Shown here: positions 45,267 through 54,277 of the stretch, one piece after another | Position numbering within the stretch: the stretch's first letter is position 1 | How the letters are laid out: each line of letters begins with the position of its first letter | Assembly (NCBI RefSeq): GCF_021295335.1 | Contig: NZ_JAIWOT010000001.1 | Span: 561,001 to 625,000, forward strand | DNA length: 64,000 nucleotides | Direction of reading: 5' to 3' | From: Komagataeibacter sp. FNDCF1 | GTDB lineage: Bacteria; Pseudomonadota; Alphaproteobacteria; Acetobacterales; Acetobacteraceae | Program-made: the position numbers and the translations under genes | Notes under the pieces: model-generated | Seen by the model: only the letters and a program-made list of their open reading frames with translations | Database searches by the model: none | Told to the model about the DNA's origin: nothing

Positions 45267-45887
45267 ATGGATGACAGGATTACGGCAGTTCCCGAACGCT
45301 ATCATGACCGCATGCATGCCGAGCGCAGCCAGCCACGCGTGGAGCCGCCGGGCGGCCGCGATGGCGGGCATGACCAGCGCATGCGTGCCATCGGGCCGGA
45401 AACCGGGCAGTTGCTCACTATTCTCGCCCGCAGCCTGAAGCGCCCGCGCATTCTCGAACCGGGCACATCATTTGGCTATTCCACCCTGTGGCTGGCCGAG
45501 GCCGCGCGCGCGACGGATGGCACGGTGGTCACCATGGAACTGCATGGGTGCAAATCCGACCATGCCCGGCAGATGGCCCGACAGGCCGGACTGGCCGACT
45601 GGATCGACTTCCGCGTGGGGGACGCCGTGCGAATGATCGGTGAACTGACGGACAGGGTTGATTTCGTATTCGTTGACCTGCGGAAAGATCTCTATGTGCC
45701 GTGTCTGGAAGCTTTCCATTCCCGTCTTGATCCCGGCGCCATTATTGTGGCGGACAACATGATCCGACCGGGGACGGAGGATGTGAAACGCTATGGTCGC
45801 GCCATCCGTGCGCTGCCGGGCATGTCCAGCGTAATACTGCCCGTGGGCACGGGTATCGAGGTCAGTCGCTTCGACCCCCCTGACTAG
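45267..45887 (+). CDS. SAM-dependent O-methyltransferase family 3
   Basis: A 206-residue enzyme similar to catechol-type O-methyltransferases of family 3: RILEPGTSFGYSTLWLAEAA (near residues 60-79) binds SAM, VTMELHGCKSDHARQMARQA follows, and VDFVFVDLRKDLYVPCLEAF near 133 with VADNMIRPG contains the metal-binding acidic residues. The ATG at 45267 is preceded by AGGGAATGCAGGC; the open frame extends upstream without conserved sequence. The acceptor could be an aromatic diol; a tannase-family esterase lies nearby on the other strand. Confidence 0.8.
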   Translation: MDDRITAVPERYHDRMHAERSQPRVEPPGGRDGGHDQRMRAIGPETGQLLTILARSLKRPRILEPGTSFGYSTLWLAEAARATDGTVVTMELHGCKSDHARQMARQAGLADWIDFRVGDAVRMIGELTDRVDFVFVDLRKDLYVPCLEAFHSRLDPGAIIVADNMIRPGTEDVKRYGRAIRALPGMSSVILPVGTGIEVSRFDPPD

Positions 45888-46213
45888 CCATCCCGGCACT
45901 GGCCCGGCATCTGTCTGCGTGGACTGTCAACTGACCGATATCAGAACCACGCCGGAACGCATTCTCCACCCGCTCAGGAAATGGGACGGTAGTCATGCCC
46001 GTTTCCTGCAAAAACGCGAAATTACTGGGGATCGGGCCAACCATATCAGGGAATGGATGGGCAACCCCCTGCCGGAACAGGGGCAGGGGCAGGCCAGAAT
46101 ATCATATGGCCATGCTGTTATCGCACATGAATGTAATGAAACCGCACCAGTTTCAGGACCAGACAACCCGTGACCCGGGCCGGTCCCGTCAGGGCCGGCC
46201 ATTTCATGCGTGA
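45888..46213. other. Convergent intergenic stretch, no gene recognised
   Basis: About 320 bases between two convergent genes. An 84-codon frame from a GTG at 45919 lacks a ribosome-binding site. A hairpin GGCCGG / CCGGCC with an 11-base loop (46178-46200) lies 14 bases past the esterase stop and may help termination, but has no T-tract. Confidence 0.5.
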
Positions 46214-47806
46214 TCAGCGGGGCGTGGGGTCAGCGCAGGCGAAGCTGCTGGCGTCCTCCATGTTTCCATGGCCATCGTACCGGGCCACCTTCGGCCATGC
46301 GCAGAGCGGCCGGGTCCGGACGACCCGCCCGTTATCCACGCGCGCTGCGATGATCTGCGCGGGTGCCTGTCCATGGCTGACCCAGTTATCGATCGCCCCC
46401 AGTTTGCTGAACGTATCGCAGCCCGCCCCCCCATAACAGTGGCCCATGCCGGGAATGGTGATGAGCCGCACGGCATCCGTACCAGCGCGGCCTGCATTGC
46501 GCCGGACCGACTGGTAGTATCCTGCCAGCTGTTCCGGATTATGGCCATCGTTCCAGCCGATATACATGAGCAGCCTGCCGCCATGGCGAAAGAAGGGGGT
46601 CAGGTTGTCATCCACATGCAGGAGCGGGCCAATCCTGCGGGTGGCTTCCTGCACGTCGGTGTCCCATTTCAGGGTTGTCCAGTCCCAGTCCGGGTTCTGG
46701 AAGGCCGCGTAACTGAACAGGTCAAGGGCCACTGGAAATGCCTTGCCATCGGCTGAAAAACCATCCTCGCTGCCTTTGGCCGGGCCGGGGAAGATGACCT
46801 GATGCGTCTGGGGGTCAAGCGGGCCCTGATAGATGTTCTGGGCCGCCTGCACCTCATCGGCGGTCAGGCATTTTGCGGTGTTCTTCCCGCTGCACCGGAT
46901 CTGCGCGGGCGTGAAGGTGCATGTATCCGGTTCGTCCAGAAAGCCCTGCTTTTTCCCGACGGGGGAGGCACAGGCATTCATGACCGCCATATTCAGCAGG
47001 TGGAATTTGTCGTGTGATACCCGCAACGCCGGATCATGATAGCTCATCCAGCCGGCCCATAGCTGTTCGGCGTTGAAATTCACGATCGGATTGGGGGGTG
47101 CCCCCGCCACGATCCCGTCATAATCCGTGGGGTAGCGCCTGGCTTCGATCAGTCCTTCCAGCCCGCCCAGCGAGCAGCCGATCCAGTAGGCATGTGTGGC
47201 CTTCCTGCCATAGAACGTCCTGACCAGCATCCTGGCCGCGACCGTCATCAGGTGATCGGCACGATAGGCGTAATCGATCATCTTTTCGGGGTGGCCAAGC
47301 GTAAACCGGCCCCCCTGGCCTTCGGGGGTGGAACTGTCATGCCCCGTATCGGTGCTGGCCACGGCGTAACCTTCGCCCACGCCGGTTGCCATTCCATCAT
47401 ACATGAGCGACCCGGCCCAGCCGAAATTGCCGACCCCCAGCAGCCTGCCGTTCCAGCCTGCAAGCGGCAGCCAGATTTCCGTGCGGATTTTTGAATCGGC
47501 GGACGGATGGAGCGTGATGGCCACACGACAGAAAGCAGGATTGGGAGCCTGCGCCGGATGTCCGGCCAGGTTCATGCCGGGAGCGGACATGATATGGCTC
47601 AGCTGGTCCTGCGGGGTGTGCCAGCTTCCCGCCGCCACGGTCTCGACCGTGGTAAAGGTCGCATCCGGCAGGGCATGGCGGGCCAGATCGGCACAGCTGG
47701 TGCCATGGGCCCTTGCCACGCCCGGCGTGGCAAGGGCAGTGCCCGCCACCAGCAGGGAGAAAAGCCATGGCAGGCCGGGTGTGGACGGACGCTCGGGCAG
47801 GGACAT
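46214..47806 (-). CDS. Tannase/feruloyl esterase family protein, secreted
   Basis: A 530-residue secreted esterase. An N-terminal signal peptide (LPWLFSLLVAGTALATPGVARA) is followed by the alpha/beta-hydrolase core: nucleophile serine in YWIGCSLGGLEGL near residue 205, and the catalytic histidine in IPGMGHCYGGAGCD near 470. The cysteines flanking nucleophile and histidine probably form the disulfide typical of tannase/feruloyl esterases. It would cleave ester-linked plant phenolics (gallate or ferulate) outside the inner membrane. CAGGAAATCATC before the ATG at 47806 sets the start. It converges with the O-methyltransferase gene. Confidence 0.88.
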   Translation of the reverse strand: MSLPERPSTPGLPWLFSLLVAGTALATPGVARAHGTSCADLARHALPDATFTTVETVAAGSWHTPQDQLSHIMSAPGMNLAGHPAQAPNPAFCRVAITLHPSADSKIRTEIWLPLAGWNGRLLGVGNFGWAGSLMYDGMATGVGEGYAVASTDTGHDSSTPEGQGGRFTLGHPEKMIDYAYRADHLMTVAARMLVRTFYGRKATHAYWIGCSLGGLEGLIEARRYPTDYDGIVAGAPPNPIVNFNAEQLWAGWMSYHDPALRVSHDKFHLLNMAVMNACASPVGKKQGFLDEPDTCTFTPAQIRCSGKNTAKCLTADEVQAAQNIYQGPLDPQTHQVIFPGPAKGSEDGFSADGKAFPVALDLFSYAAFQNPDWDWTTLKWDTDVQEATRRIGPLLHVDDNLTPFFRHGGRLLMYIGWNDGHNPEQLAGYYQSVRRNAGRAGTDAVRLITIPGMGHCYGGAGCDTFSKLGAIDNWVSHGQAPAQIIAARVDNGRVVRTRPLCAWPKVARYDGHGNMEDASSFACADPTPR

Positions 47807-48005
47807 GATGATTTCCTGACGGGTGGGTTGCACGGTGTGGGCTGTCATGCGGCGGGTTGTCAGTGCCGCGCCGCTGCATGATGGCAGGGCCTATTGTGGA
47901 CGCAAAAAGTGCGGGGGAGAAAGCCCTTGATCCCATGGTCGGACGCATGCACAGTCCGCACGGTAACAGGAACCACGTGCCGTCGTGGGGTGGGTCAGAG
48001 GACTG

Positions 48006-49202
48006 ATGCGAAAGATTTCTCTTGTAACGGGCGGGCTGTTTCTGGGCATTCTGCCGGGCATGATGATGACTGTTCCCACCCGTGCCGCGGCCCCGGTCGG
48101 TGCAGGAGAAGATATGCCCGCCAGCCGGACAGCGATGGTTGCAGGCGCCGCGCGGGATTTTGTGGCAACATTTGACGCGGCTGGTCGCGCCCGGGTGCAG
48201 TTTCCCTTTGTTACACAGAAATCAGGCACGCTGGCCCGCTTCCGCCGGAGCGCGCCGGACCAGCCCGTCCAGCCGGTAACGGATGCGCAGGCCACAGCGC
48301 CCGCCCCGCGCGGGCCGGGCATGGGGCCGCCAGGCGGTTTCATGGGCGAGCGCTACGGTACGGCGGTCTGGTCGAATTTTCCCGTAAGTGACGTGCCCCG
48401 GCCTGGCCTGCAGATGGGCCAGCTGAGCGCAGGCCAGCGCACCGCCGCGATGCATCTGCTCCAAACGGTGCTGAGCGCGCGGGGCTACCAGAAGGTGCTG
48501 GACATCATGGGGGCGGACCAGGCGCTGGCTGACAGTGGCACGCCATTTGCCTCCGGCCGGTCAGTCTATACCATCGCGATCCTTGGGGAACCGGGGGAGA
48601 CAAAACCCTGGATGATCCAGTTCGGCGGCCATCATCTTGGCCTCAATATCGTCATTGATGGCGTGCACGGTGTCATGACGCCAACGCTGACGGGGGCCCA
48701 GCCCGCGATCTACCGGTCGGGCGGAAAGACGGTGCGCGTGCTCGCGGATGAGAATGACCGCGCCTTCGCCCTGCTGGACGCACTGGATGCACGGCAGCGC
48801 AAGCAGGCCATCCTGCCCTACAGGGTGGAGGATCTGGTGCAGGGGCCGGGCCATGACGGTGAGACCCTTATACCCGAAGGGATAAAGGGGGCTGACCTGA
48901 CGGATGTCCAGAAGGACCTGCTGATGGGTGTGATCACGGAATGGGCCGGGATCATCAACGATGCGTATGCCATTCCGCGCCTGAAGGAAATCCGGGATGA
49001 TCTGGACCGGACATGGTTCGCATGGAGTGGCCCCGTCACCCATGTGCCGGGGCATAACGGGTCATCCTATTACCGTATTCAGGGGCCACGGCTGCTGATC
49101 GAATTCTCCCCGCAGGGGGTGGGTGATGATCCGACCATGCATGTGCATACGGTCTATCGTGACCCTACCGACAGCTATGGCAGCCGGTATACGATGCCAT
49201 GA
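48006..49202 (+). CDS. DUF3500 domain protein, exported
   Basis: A 398-residue protein with a signal peptide (RKISLVTGGLFLGILPGMMM) and the DUF3500 body: LQMGQLSAGQRTAAMHLLQTVLSARGYQK-type opening near 140, WMIQFGGHHLGLNIV near 205, and RIQGPRLLIEFSPQG plus HVHTVYRDPTDSYG near the C-terminus. The conserved histidines suggest metal binding, but no activity is established. AGAGGA precedes the ATG at 48006. Its stop codon overlaps the start of the EF-hand gene (ATGA), so the two are translated together. Confidence 0.85.
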   Translation: MRKISLVTGGLFLGILPGMMMTVPTRAAAPVGAGEDMPASRTAMVAGAARDFVATFDAAGRARVQFPFVTQKSGTLARFRRSAPDQPVQPVTDAQATAPAPRGPGMGPPGGFMGERYGTAVWSNFPVSDVPRPGLQMGQLSAGQRTAAMHLLQTVLSARGYQKVLDIMGADQALADSGTPFASGRSVYTIAILGEPGETKPWMIQFGGHHLGLNIVIDGVHGVMTPTLTGAQPAIYRSGGKTVRVLADENDRAFALLDALDARQRKQAILPYRVEDLVQGPGHDGETLIPEGIKGADLTDVQKDLLMGVITEWAGIINDAYAIPRLKEIRDDLDRTWFAWSGPVTHVPGHNGSSYYRIQGPRLLIEFSPQGVGDDPTMHVHTVYRDPTDSYGSRYTMP

Positions 49203-49771
49203 ACGGCGGGCGGGCCATGGCGCCGGTGCTGGCGGCCATCGGGCTGGTGGCGCTGGCCGCGCCCGCCCATGCGCACCGGCTGGATGAATACCTGCAGGCT
49301 ACGGTGATTGATGTTACCCGGCAGCATATCACCCTTGCCGTGCGCCTGACGCCCGGCATTGAGGTGGCGCCCAATGTGATCCACCAGATTGACACCAATG
49401 GCGATGGTGTCCTGTCCCCACGGGAGCAGCAGGATTACGCGGGGCAGGTTGCACGCGAACTGTCGTTTTCCCTCAATGGCCATCAGGTTGCGCTGAAGGT
49501 GGGGGAGGCAGCATTTCCCTCCGTCGCGGCCATGCGGGCGGGGGATGGCGTGATCACCCTCCGCTTCGATATCGGGGTTGCCTTGGGCCCGGGTCCATAC
49601 CGGCTGGCCTGCACCAGTCATGCCATGGGGCATGACAGGGTTTACCTGGTCAATACACTGCTCCCCCATGACCCGGACATTCATGCAGGGCGCCAGTGGC
49701 GGTCGGCCGACCAGTCATCCTACCGCCTTGATTTCACGGTGGATCGGCATGCATCCGGTCCCGTACCATAA
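49199..49771 (+). CDS. Periplasmic protein with one EF-hand loop
   Basis: A 190-residue exported protein with a signal peptide ending APAHA and the segment HRLDEYLQATVIDV. A single canonical 12-residue EF-hand loop, DTNGDGVLSPRE, lies near residues 64-75 and should bind calcium. Related proteins often carry a C-terminal HupE/UreJ-like membrane part after this domain; here the protein ends after the soluble domain. It overlaps the DUF3500 gene by 4 bases, a pairing seen elsewhere as far as I recall, so a joint role is likely. Function unknown. Confidence 0.78.
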   Translation: MNGGRAMAPVLAAIGLVALAAPAHAHRLDEYLQATVIDVTRQHITLAVRLTPGIEVAPNVIHQIDTNGDGVLSPREQQDYAGQVARELSFSLNGHQVALKVGEAAFPSVAAMRAGDGVITLRFDIGVALGPGPYRLACTSHAMGHDRVYLVNTLLPHDPDIHAGRQWRSADQSSYRLDFTVDRHASGPVP

Positions 49772-49846
49772 ATCCGGATATGCCCTTGCAGGACCGGGCA
49801 CGGACCACCCTGCGGACAGGGCAGCCTTTTGCCATGGATGCCAGAA

Positions 49847-50377
49847 CTAGCGGATCACCCCGCAGATCAGACGATCTCCCGCGCCGCCGATCGGCTGGGT
49901 TTTATAGTCATCCGGATTGGCATGGATGACCAGTGACGCGCCATCGGCGTCTAGCAGGGCGGGACGCCCGTCCTTTCCGTTGAGCGAGACCAGCGTGGAA
50001 TAGAATTCCGCCGTTCCGGTTCCGTCCTGACTGACGAAAAGATTTGGCAGGTCCCCCGCATCATTTGCATTCGGGTTCAGCAGGCCATGGACAACAGGGG
50101 TGGCCGCATGCACATGCGATCCGGCGCTGGTGAATTTCGGGGGCCCGCAATCGCCCTTTTCATGGAAATGAATGCCATGCCAGCCCGGTGTCAGCCCCTT
50201 GGCCTCAACACGTAAGATCACCCCCTTGGGTGCTTCCGTAATGCTGGCGGTGCCACGATCCGTTCCGTCCGTCCCGACCAGATGGGCCGATGCGGTATCG
50301 GCGGCATGAGCCATCACGGGCAGCGCGGCCAGTCCCGCAACAAGGGCGGCTGATACTCTGAAGGAGGAGACAGGCAT
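49847..50377 (-). CDS. sodC: Cu/Zn superoxide dismutase, periplasmic
   Basis: A 176-residue protein with a signal peptide ending VMAHA. Copper ligands are visible in WHGIHFHEKGDC and in LVIHANPDDY; a bridging histidine in SAGSHVHA and a zinc histidine in VVHG remain. The place where most relatives have a further zinc histidine (…HAGDLPNL) reads NDAGDLPNL here. The disulfide cysteines (GDC and LICGV) are present. It removes periplasmic superoxide. AAAGGAAA precedes the ATG at 50377, which rejects a longer frame. Confidence 0.9.
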   Translation of the reverse strand: MPVSSFRVSAALVAGLAALPVMAHAADTASAHLVGTDGTDRGTASITEAPKGVILRVEAKGLTPGWHGIHFHEKGDCGPPKFTSAGSHVHAATPVVHGLLNPNANDAGDLPNLFVSQDGTGTAEFYSTLVSLNGKDGRPALLDADGASLVIHANPDDYKTQPIGGAGDRLICGVIR

Positions 50378-50544
50378 GAGGCGTTTCCTTTTATGACGAC
50401 ACGGGAGACAGGGGCGCCATGCCTGCAGAAGCCATGAATGCCGGCACGATGCATCCCGAATTCCCGTTACCTTGCCGCAATTACGACTGGCTCGCAATTA
50501 CCGATAAAGTGAGCGGTACAGGACGCCGGGGGAAAGGGCCGCGT

Positions 50545-51675
50545 TCATGAAGATGTCCCGCCGGTTTTATGGATCCATGCCGGAACGGGCATGAGACCCG
50601 CACAGGTCAGGCGACCGCCGGACAGACCGCCCGGTGCCCCTGTAATCGTGGGTGCGGAGAGCGGTAGCCCACGGATGCTGCGCACGGCAAGGAAGCCGAA
50701 ACACTGCGCCTCCAGCGCATCACCATTCCAGCCAAGACCGTCCACCGGCGCGACCGGCACGCCCAGCGCTGCCTGCAACCCGTGCATCAGAACGGGATTA
50801 TGCCGCCCGCCACCACAGACATACCACCGCGCCGGGGTGGCGGGGAGCGGCGTGCGGCGGATGGCTTCGATGGTAAAGGCGGCAAGGGTCGCCGCACCAT
50901 CGGCGGGCGTGCAGGCGGACACACGCTCCAGGGCGGATGCGAATGTCTGCCGGTCCAGCGATTTCGGGGCGGGACGCGTAAAATAGGGGTCGGACAGCAG
51001 ATGTTCCAGGACTGTCCGGTTGACCGTGCCCCTGCTGGCCAGACGGCCATCAATGTCACAGGCCGTGCCGGTATGGCGAAAGGCCCAGTCATCCAGCAGG
51101 GCATTGCCCGGCCCGGTATCGCAGGCATGGATGGTCCTGTCCGCATCGATCAGCGTGACATTCGCCACCCCCCCGATATTCAGCACCGCAACCGGCAGCG
51201 GTGCATCGTGCAGCAGGGCGGCGTGGTACCATGGCACCAGCGGCGCGCCTTCACCGCCTGCCGCCACGTCGGCACTCCGGAAATCATGGACCACGGCAAG
51301 CCCGCTCTCGTGTGAGAGCAGTGCCGCATCGCCAATCTGCCATGTCCTGTGCCGGTCCGGGGCATGCAGGATGGTCTGGCCATGGAAGCCGATCAGGTCG
51401 ATATCCGGCACGCACGCCTGCAACTGGCGCACTGCCGCAACATGATGGCGGGTGATTTCATGCTCCACGGCCTTCAGTTCCGGATCATCGTGGGACAGTC
51501 CGGGTGCGCGATCGAGAATTTTCCGGGCGCGCTGGCGTAACATCGCGGGGTAGGGCAGGCTGATGTCAGGCCCGTACCCGGCAATCCGTTCCCCATCTGT
51601 CTGAATAACCGCGGCATCCACTCCGTCAAGCGACGTACCGCTCATGAGACCGATGACATTCATTACCCGGTCCAT
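50545..51675 (-). CDS. anmK: Anhydro-N-acetylmuramic acid kinase
   Basis: A 376-residue sugar kinase. The ATP/substrate motif IGLMSGTSLDGVDAAVI is near residue 6, IGFHGQTILHAPD near 93, LNIGGVANVTLI near 160 and CDTGPGNALLDDW near 180, all standard for AnmK. It converts 1,6-anhydro-MurNAc, released from peptidoglycan by lytic transglycosylases, into MurNAc-6-phosphate, the substrate of the MurQ etherase encoded just upstream on the same strand. The ATG at 51675 is chosen over a TTG eight codons earlier. Confidence 0.95.
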   Translation of the reverse strand: MDRVMNVIGLMSGTSLDGVDAAVIQTDGERIAGYGPDISLPYPAMLRQRARKILDRAPGLSHDDPELKAVEHEITRHHVAAVRQLQACVPDIDLIGFHGQTILHAPDRHRTWQIGDAALLSHESGLAVVHDFRSADVAAGGEGAPLVPWYHAALLHDAPLPVAVLNIGGVANVTLIDADRTIHACDTGPGNALLDDWAFRHTGTACDIDGRLASRGTVNRTVLEHLLSDPYFTRPAPKSLDRQTFASALERVSACTPADGAATLAAFTIEAIRRTPLPATPARWYVCGGGRHNPVLMHGLQAALGVPVAPVDGLGWNGDALEAQCFGFLAVRSIRGLPLSAPTITGAPGGLSGGRLTCAGLMPVPAWIHKTGGTSS

Positions 51676-51830
51676 GCCTGCGCCCCGTTCATTTCGCAAT
51701 CACGCAGGCTGGCACGCCGGGATGTGGACGTGGCTGCCCGCATTCCTCCATCATGCAACGGGCCGGGACTTTTGCCATCCCCTGTCATGCCATCCATCCT
51801 GTATCCGCTGATCATGGGGGGAGGGTCCGG

Positions 51831-52775
51831 TCATGGCGTGCCGGATGTGCGGGGCTGCGGCGTCTCCACACTGGCAAGGATCGTGCGCAGGTTGCCATGA
51901 TGGAGACGGAGCAGCGGCTCGACCTGCGCAGGGGGAATGCCCGAACGGATCATGACGGCGCGCTTGACATTGAACCGTGTCATCTCAAGCGCATCAAGCG
52001 CCTGCTGCTGCGTGCTACCGGTCAGGTTGCGGACCATGCGGCACGCACGCTGCTGCAGCTTGGCATTGACCACGCGCATGTCCACCATCTGCCCCCGGTA
52101 GGCATGGCCCATGCGGATCATGAGCGTGGTGGAGATCAGGTTCAGCGTCGCTTTCTGCGCCGTACCGGCCTTGAGCCGGGTGGAACCGGAAATGACTTCC
52201 GGCCCCGTCACGATGGCAATGCCCAGCTCTGCCACATCCAGAAGCCTGCCATCCGGATTGCAGGCGATGCCGATGGTCAGGCTGCCGGCCGCGCGCGCGG
52301 CCGTAATCGCGGCACAGGTATAGGGCGTGGAGCCGCTGGCGGCGATGCCCAGCACTACATCATCGGGGCCGGGGGCATGCGCCAGGATGTCCGCTCGTGC
52401 CGCATCCTCACGGTCCTCGGCGCCTTCCGCCGCCTGATGGATGGCGTCAGTCCCGCCTGCCAGCAGCAGTACCAGCCGTTCTGGCGACCAGCCGAAGGTG
52501 GGCAGGAGTTCCACCCCATCCTGCATGCCGATCCGGCCCGATGTGCCTGCGCCGACGTAGAACAGCCGCCCGCCTGCCAGCAGGCGTGGCAGGGCGGCAT
52601 CCACGGCGCGCTCCAGTTCTGCCGATGCGGCGCGAACGGCGGCGATGGCGCTCATCTGGGATTCCACCAGCGCGTCCAGCACGGAAGCAACGGGCCAGGT
52701 ATCCACATCCGCATAACGGGGGTCCTGTCCCTCCGTGGCAATGGGTGGGGGCGGGACGCTGCTGTTCAGGGCCAT
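51831..52775 (-). CDS. murQ: N-acetylmuramic acid 6-phosphate etherase
   Basis: A 314-residue SIS-domain lyase. The signature YVGAGTSGRIGMQDGVELLPTFG (written in parts: YVGAGTSGRIG, then DGVELLPTFG) and LAGGTDAIHQAAEGAEDR keep both catalytic glutamates of the family, and VLGIAASGSTPYT is the phosphosugar site. It removes D-lactate from MurNAc-6-P to give GlcNAc-6-P. GGAG lies before the ATG at 52775. It is 43 bases downstream of the beta-lactamase-fold gene and followed by anmK, forming a recycling operon. Confidence 0.95.
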   Translation of the reverse strand: MALNSSVPPPPIATEGQDPRYADVDTWPVASVLDALVESQMSAIAAVRAASAELERAVDAALPRLLAGGRLFYVGAGTSGRIGMQDGVELLPTFGWSPERLVLLLAGGTDAIHQAAEGAEDREDAARADILAHAPGPDDVVLGIAASGSTPYTCAAITAARAAGSLTIGIACNPDGRLLDVAELGIAIVTGPEVISGSTRLKAGTAQKATLNLISTTLMIRMGHAYRGQMVDMRVVNAKLQQRACRMVRNLTGSTQQQALDALEMTRFNVKRAVMIRSGIPPAQVEPLLRLHHGNLRTILASVETPQPRTSGTP

Positions 52776-52818
52776 GGGCCATATGCTCCGGGAGTGAGGG
52801 AAAAAACGTTCCGGCCCG

Positions 52819-53994
52819 TTACGGGACGAGGGCAAGGGCGGCAGCCGTCGCCACATCGTGGCGCAGGCGCACGACATTGCCATGCCCGTCAGGATGCAGG
52901 CGGCTGGTCAGGATCACGACATAGCTGTCACTGCCGGGATCAAGCCAGACCGACGTCCCGGTAAAGCCGGTATGCCCAAAGGAGCCGACCGGGAACCTGT
53001 CCCCCCGCACGGAGGAATAATGCGTGGAAATATCCCACCCCAGGCCCCGCAGGTCCGACATGCCCGGTGGCTGCTGCGGTGTGGTCATGAGCAGCACGGT
53101 CTGCTGCCGCAGGGGAAAGGTGGACTGCCTTCCCGCCCGGCGGTCAAGCAGGGCCTGCGCATAGAGGCACATATCGGCGGCATCGGAAAACAGGCCCGCA
53201 TGTCCCGCAACCCCGCCCATGCGGCGCGATGACGGGTCATGTACCTGCCCGCGCAGCATATGACCCTGTTCGTCCGGCTGGGTCGGGGCGATGCGGGGGC
53301 GCCATGTATCGGGCGGCAGGAAGCGGGACTGGCGCATGCCCAGCGGTGTCAGGACAAAGCGCGTGGCATACGCATCCAGCGTCATGCCGGACAGTTTCTC
53401 GATCAGGAAGCCCAGCGTGAGAAAATTGATGTCACTGTAGATGAACGCCGTGCCCGGCGGCCGGGATGGTGCACTCCCCATTGTGCGGCGGAAGGCTTCA
53501 TCGCGGCCCTGCCATGGCCGGGTCAGGTCCAGATCGGGCGGCAGGCCGGAATAATGGGTAAGCAGGTGCCGGATGGTAACGGGGGCTTTGCCGGCGGCGG
53601 CGAACTGCGGCAGATAATGGCACACGGGATCATCAAGCTGGAACAGGCCCTGTTCCCACAGCTGCATGACACAGGGGGCGGAGATGACCGGCTTGGTCAG
53701 TGATGCCATGTCGAACACCGTGTCCCATGTCATCGCCTCGGCCACGGGCGTTACGGCGCGCTGGCCGTATACGGCCCGATGCACGACCTGCTGGTCATGG
53801 CCGATGGCGCATACGACACCGGGCGCTTCATGCAGGGTTACCGCCTGCCGTAGCCTGCGGTCCACGGCGCGCATGCCGGAACCGCCGGACAGCGTGCCAT
53901 GCGCACGGGGCGCGCATGCCGCAATCGTGGTCGCGCCAGCCAGCATCAGGACATGGCGGCGCTTCAGCCAGGGCACGACCGGAAGAACATGCAT
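52819..53994 (-). CDS. Serine hydrolase of the beta-lactamase/AmiE family, lipoprotein
   Basis: A 391-residue class C beta-lactamase-fold protein. The N-terminus (RRHVLMLAGATTIAAC) is a lipoprotein signal, so it is probably membrane anchored outside the cytoplasm. The active site is SLTK with the nucleophile near residue 98, YSDIN near 190 in the YxN position, and HTGFTG near 345. In Bacillus the murQ operon encodes a beta-lactamase-fold MurNAc-L-alanine amidase (AmiE); the location directly upstream of murQ suggests the same job here, freeing MurNAc from peptide stems. A generic esterase is the alternative. Confidence 0.8.
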   Translation of the reverse strand: MHVLPVVPWLKRRHVLMLAGATTIAACAPRAHGTLSGGSGMRAVDRRLRQAVTLHEAPGVVCAIGHDQQVVHRAVYGQRAVTPVAEAMTWDTVFDMASLTKPVISAPCVMQLWEQGLFQLDDPVCHYLPQFAAAGKAPVTIRHLLTHYSGLPPDLDLTRPWQGRDEAFRRTMGSAPSRPPGTAFIYSDINFLTLGFLIEKLSGMTLDAYATRFVLTPLGMRQSRFLPPDTWRPRIAPTQPDEQGHMLRGQVHDPSSRRMGGVAGHAGLFSDAADMCLYAQALLDRRAGRQSTFPLRQQTVLLMTTPQQPPGMSDLRGLGWDISTHYSSVRGDRFPVGSFGHTGFTGTSVWLDPGSDSYVVILTSRLHPDGHGNVVRLRHDVATAAALALVP

Positions 53995-54277
53995 GGTGCA
54001 AACGATCCGTTACAAAGACGGCATGCCGGATGCCTGATCCCGCAGCCATACCGCCATCCGCATCCCATGACAACGCTCCGTTCCGGTGGCGGCGGGATGG
54101 CCGCGCCCTGCAGGCGATATTGGAACAGTTATCCGGGCGGGCCATGGCGGTTGTCCCGCCCGCATGTTCGTGACAGGAACAGAACGGATGCCTGTTGCGG
54201 CAGGAGACCGTTTTTCAGCTTTTATCGGGGGAATTATCTGGTCATATGGTTTCCCTCTGTGACGTGATGGAAGCGGT

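Noticed and set aside
51753-52964. 403-codon plus-strand frame opposite murQ
   Set aside because: Antisense shadow; murQ has both catalytic glutamates and operon context.
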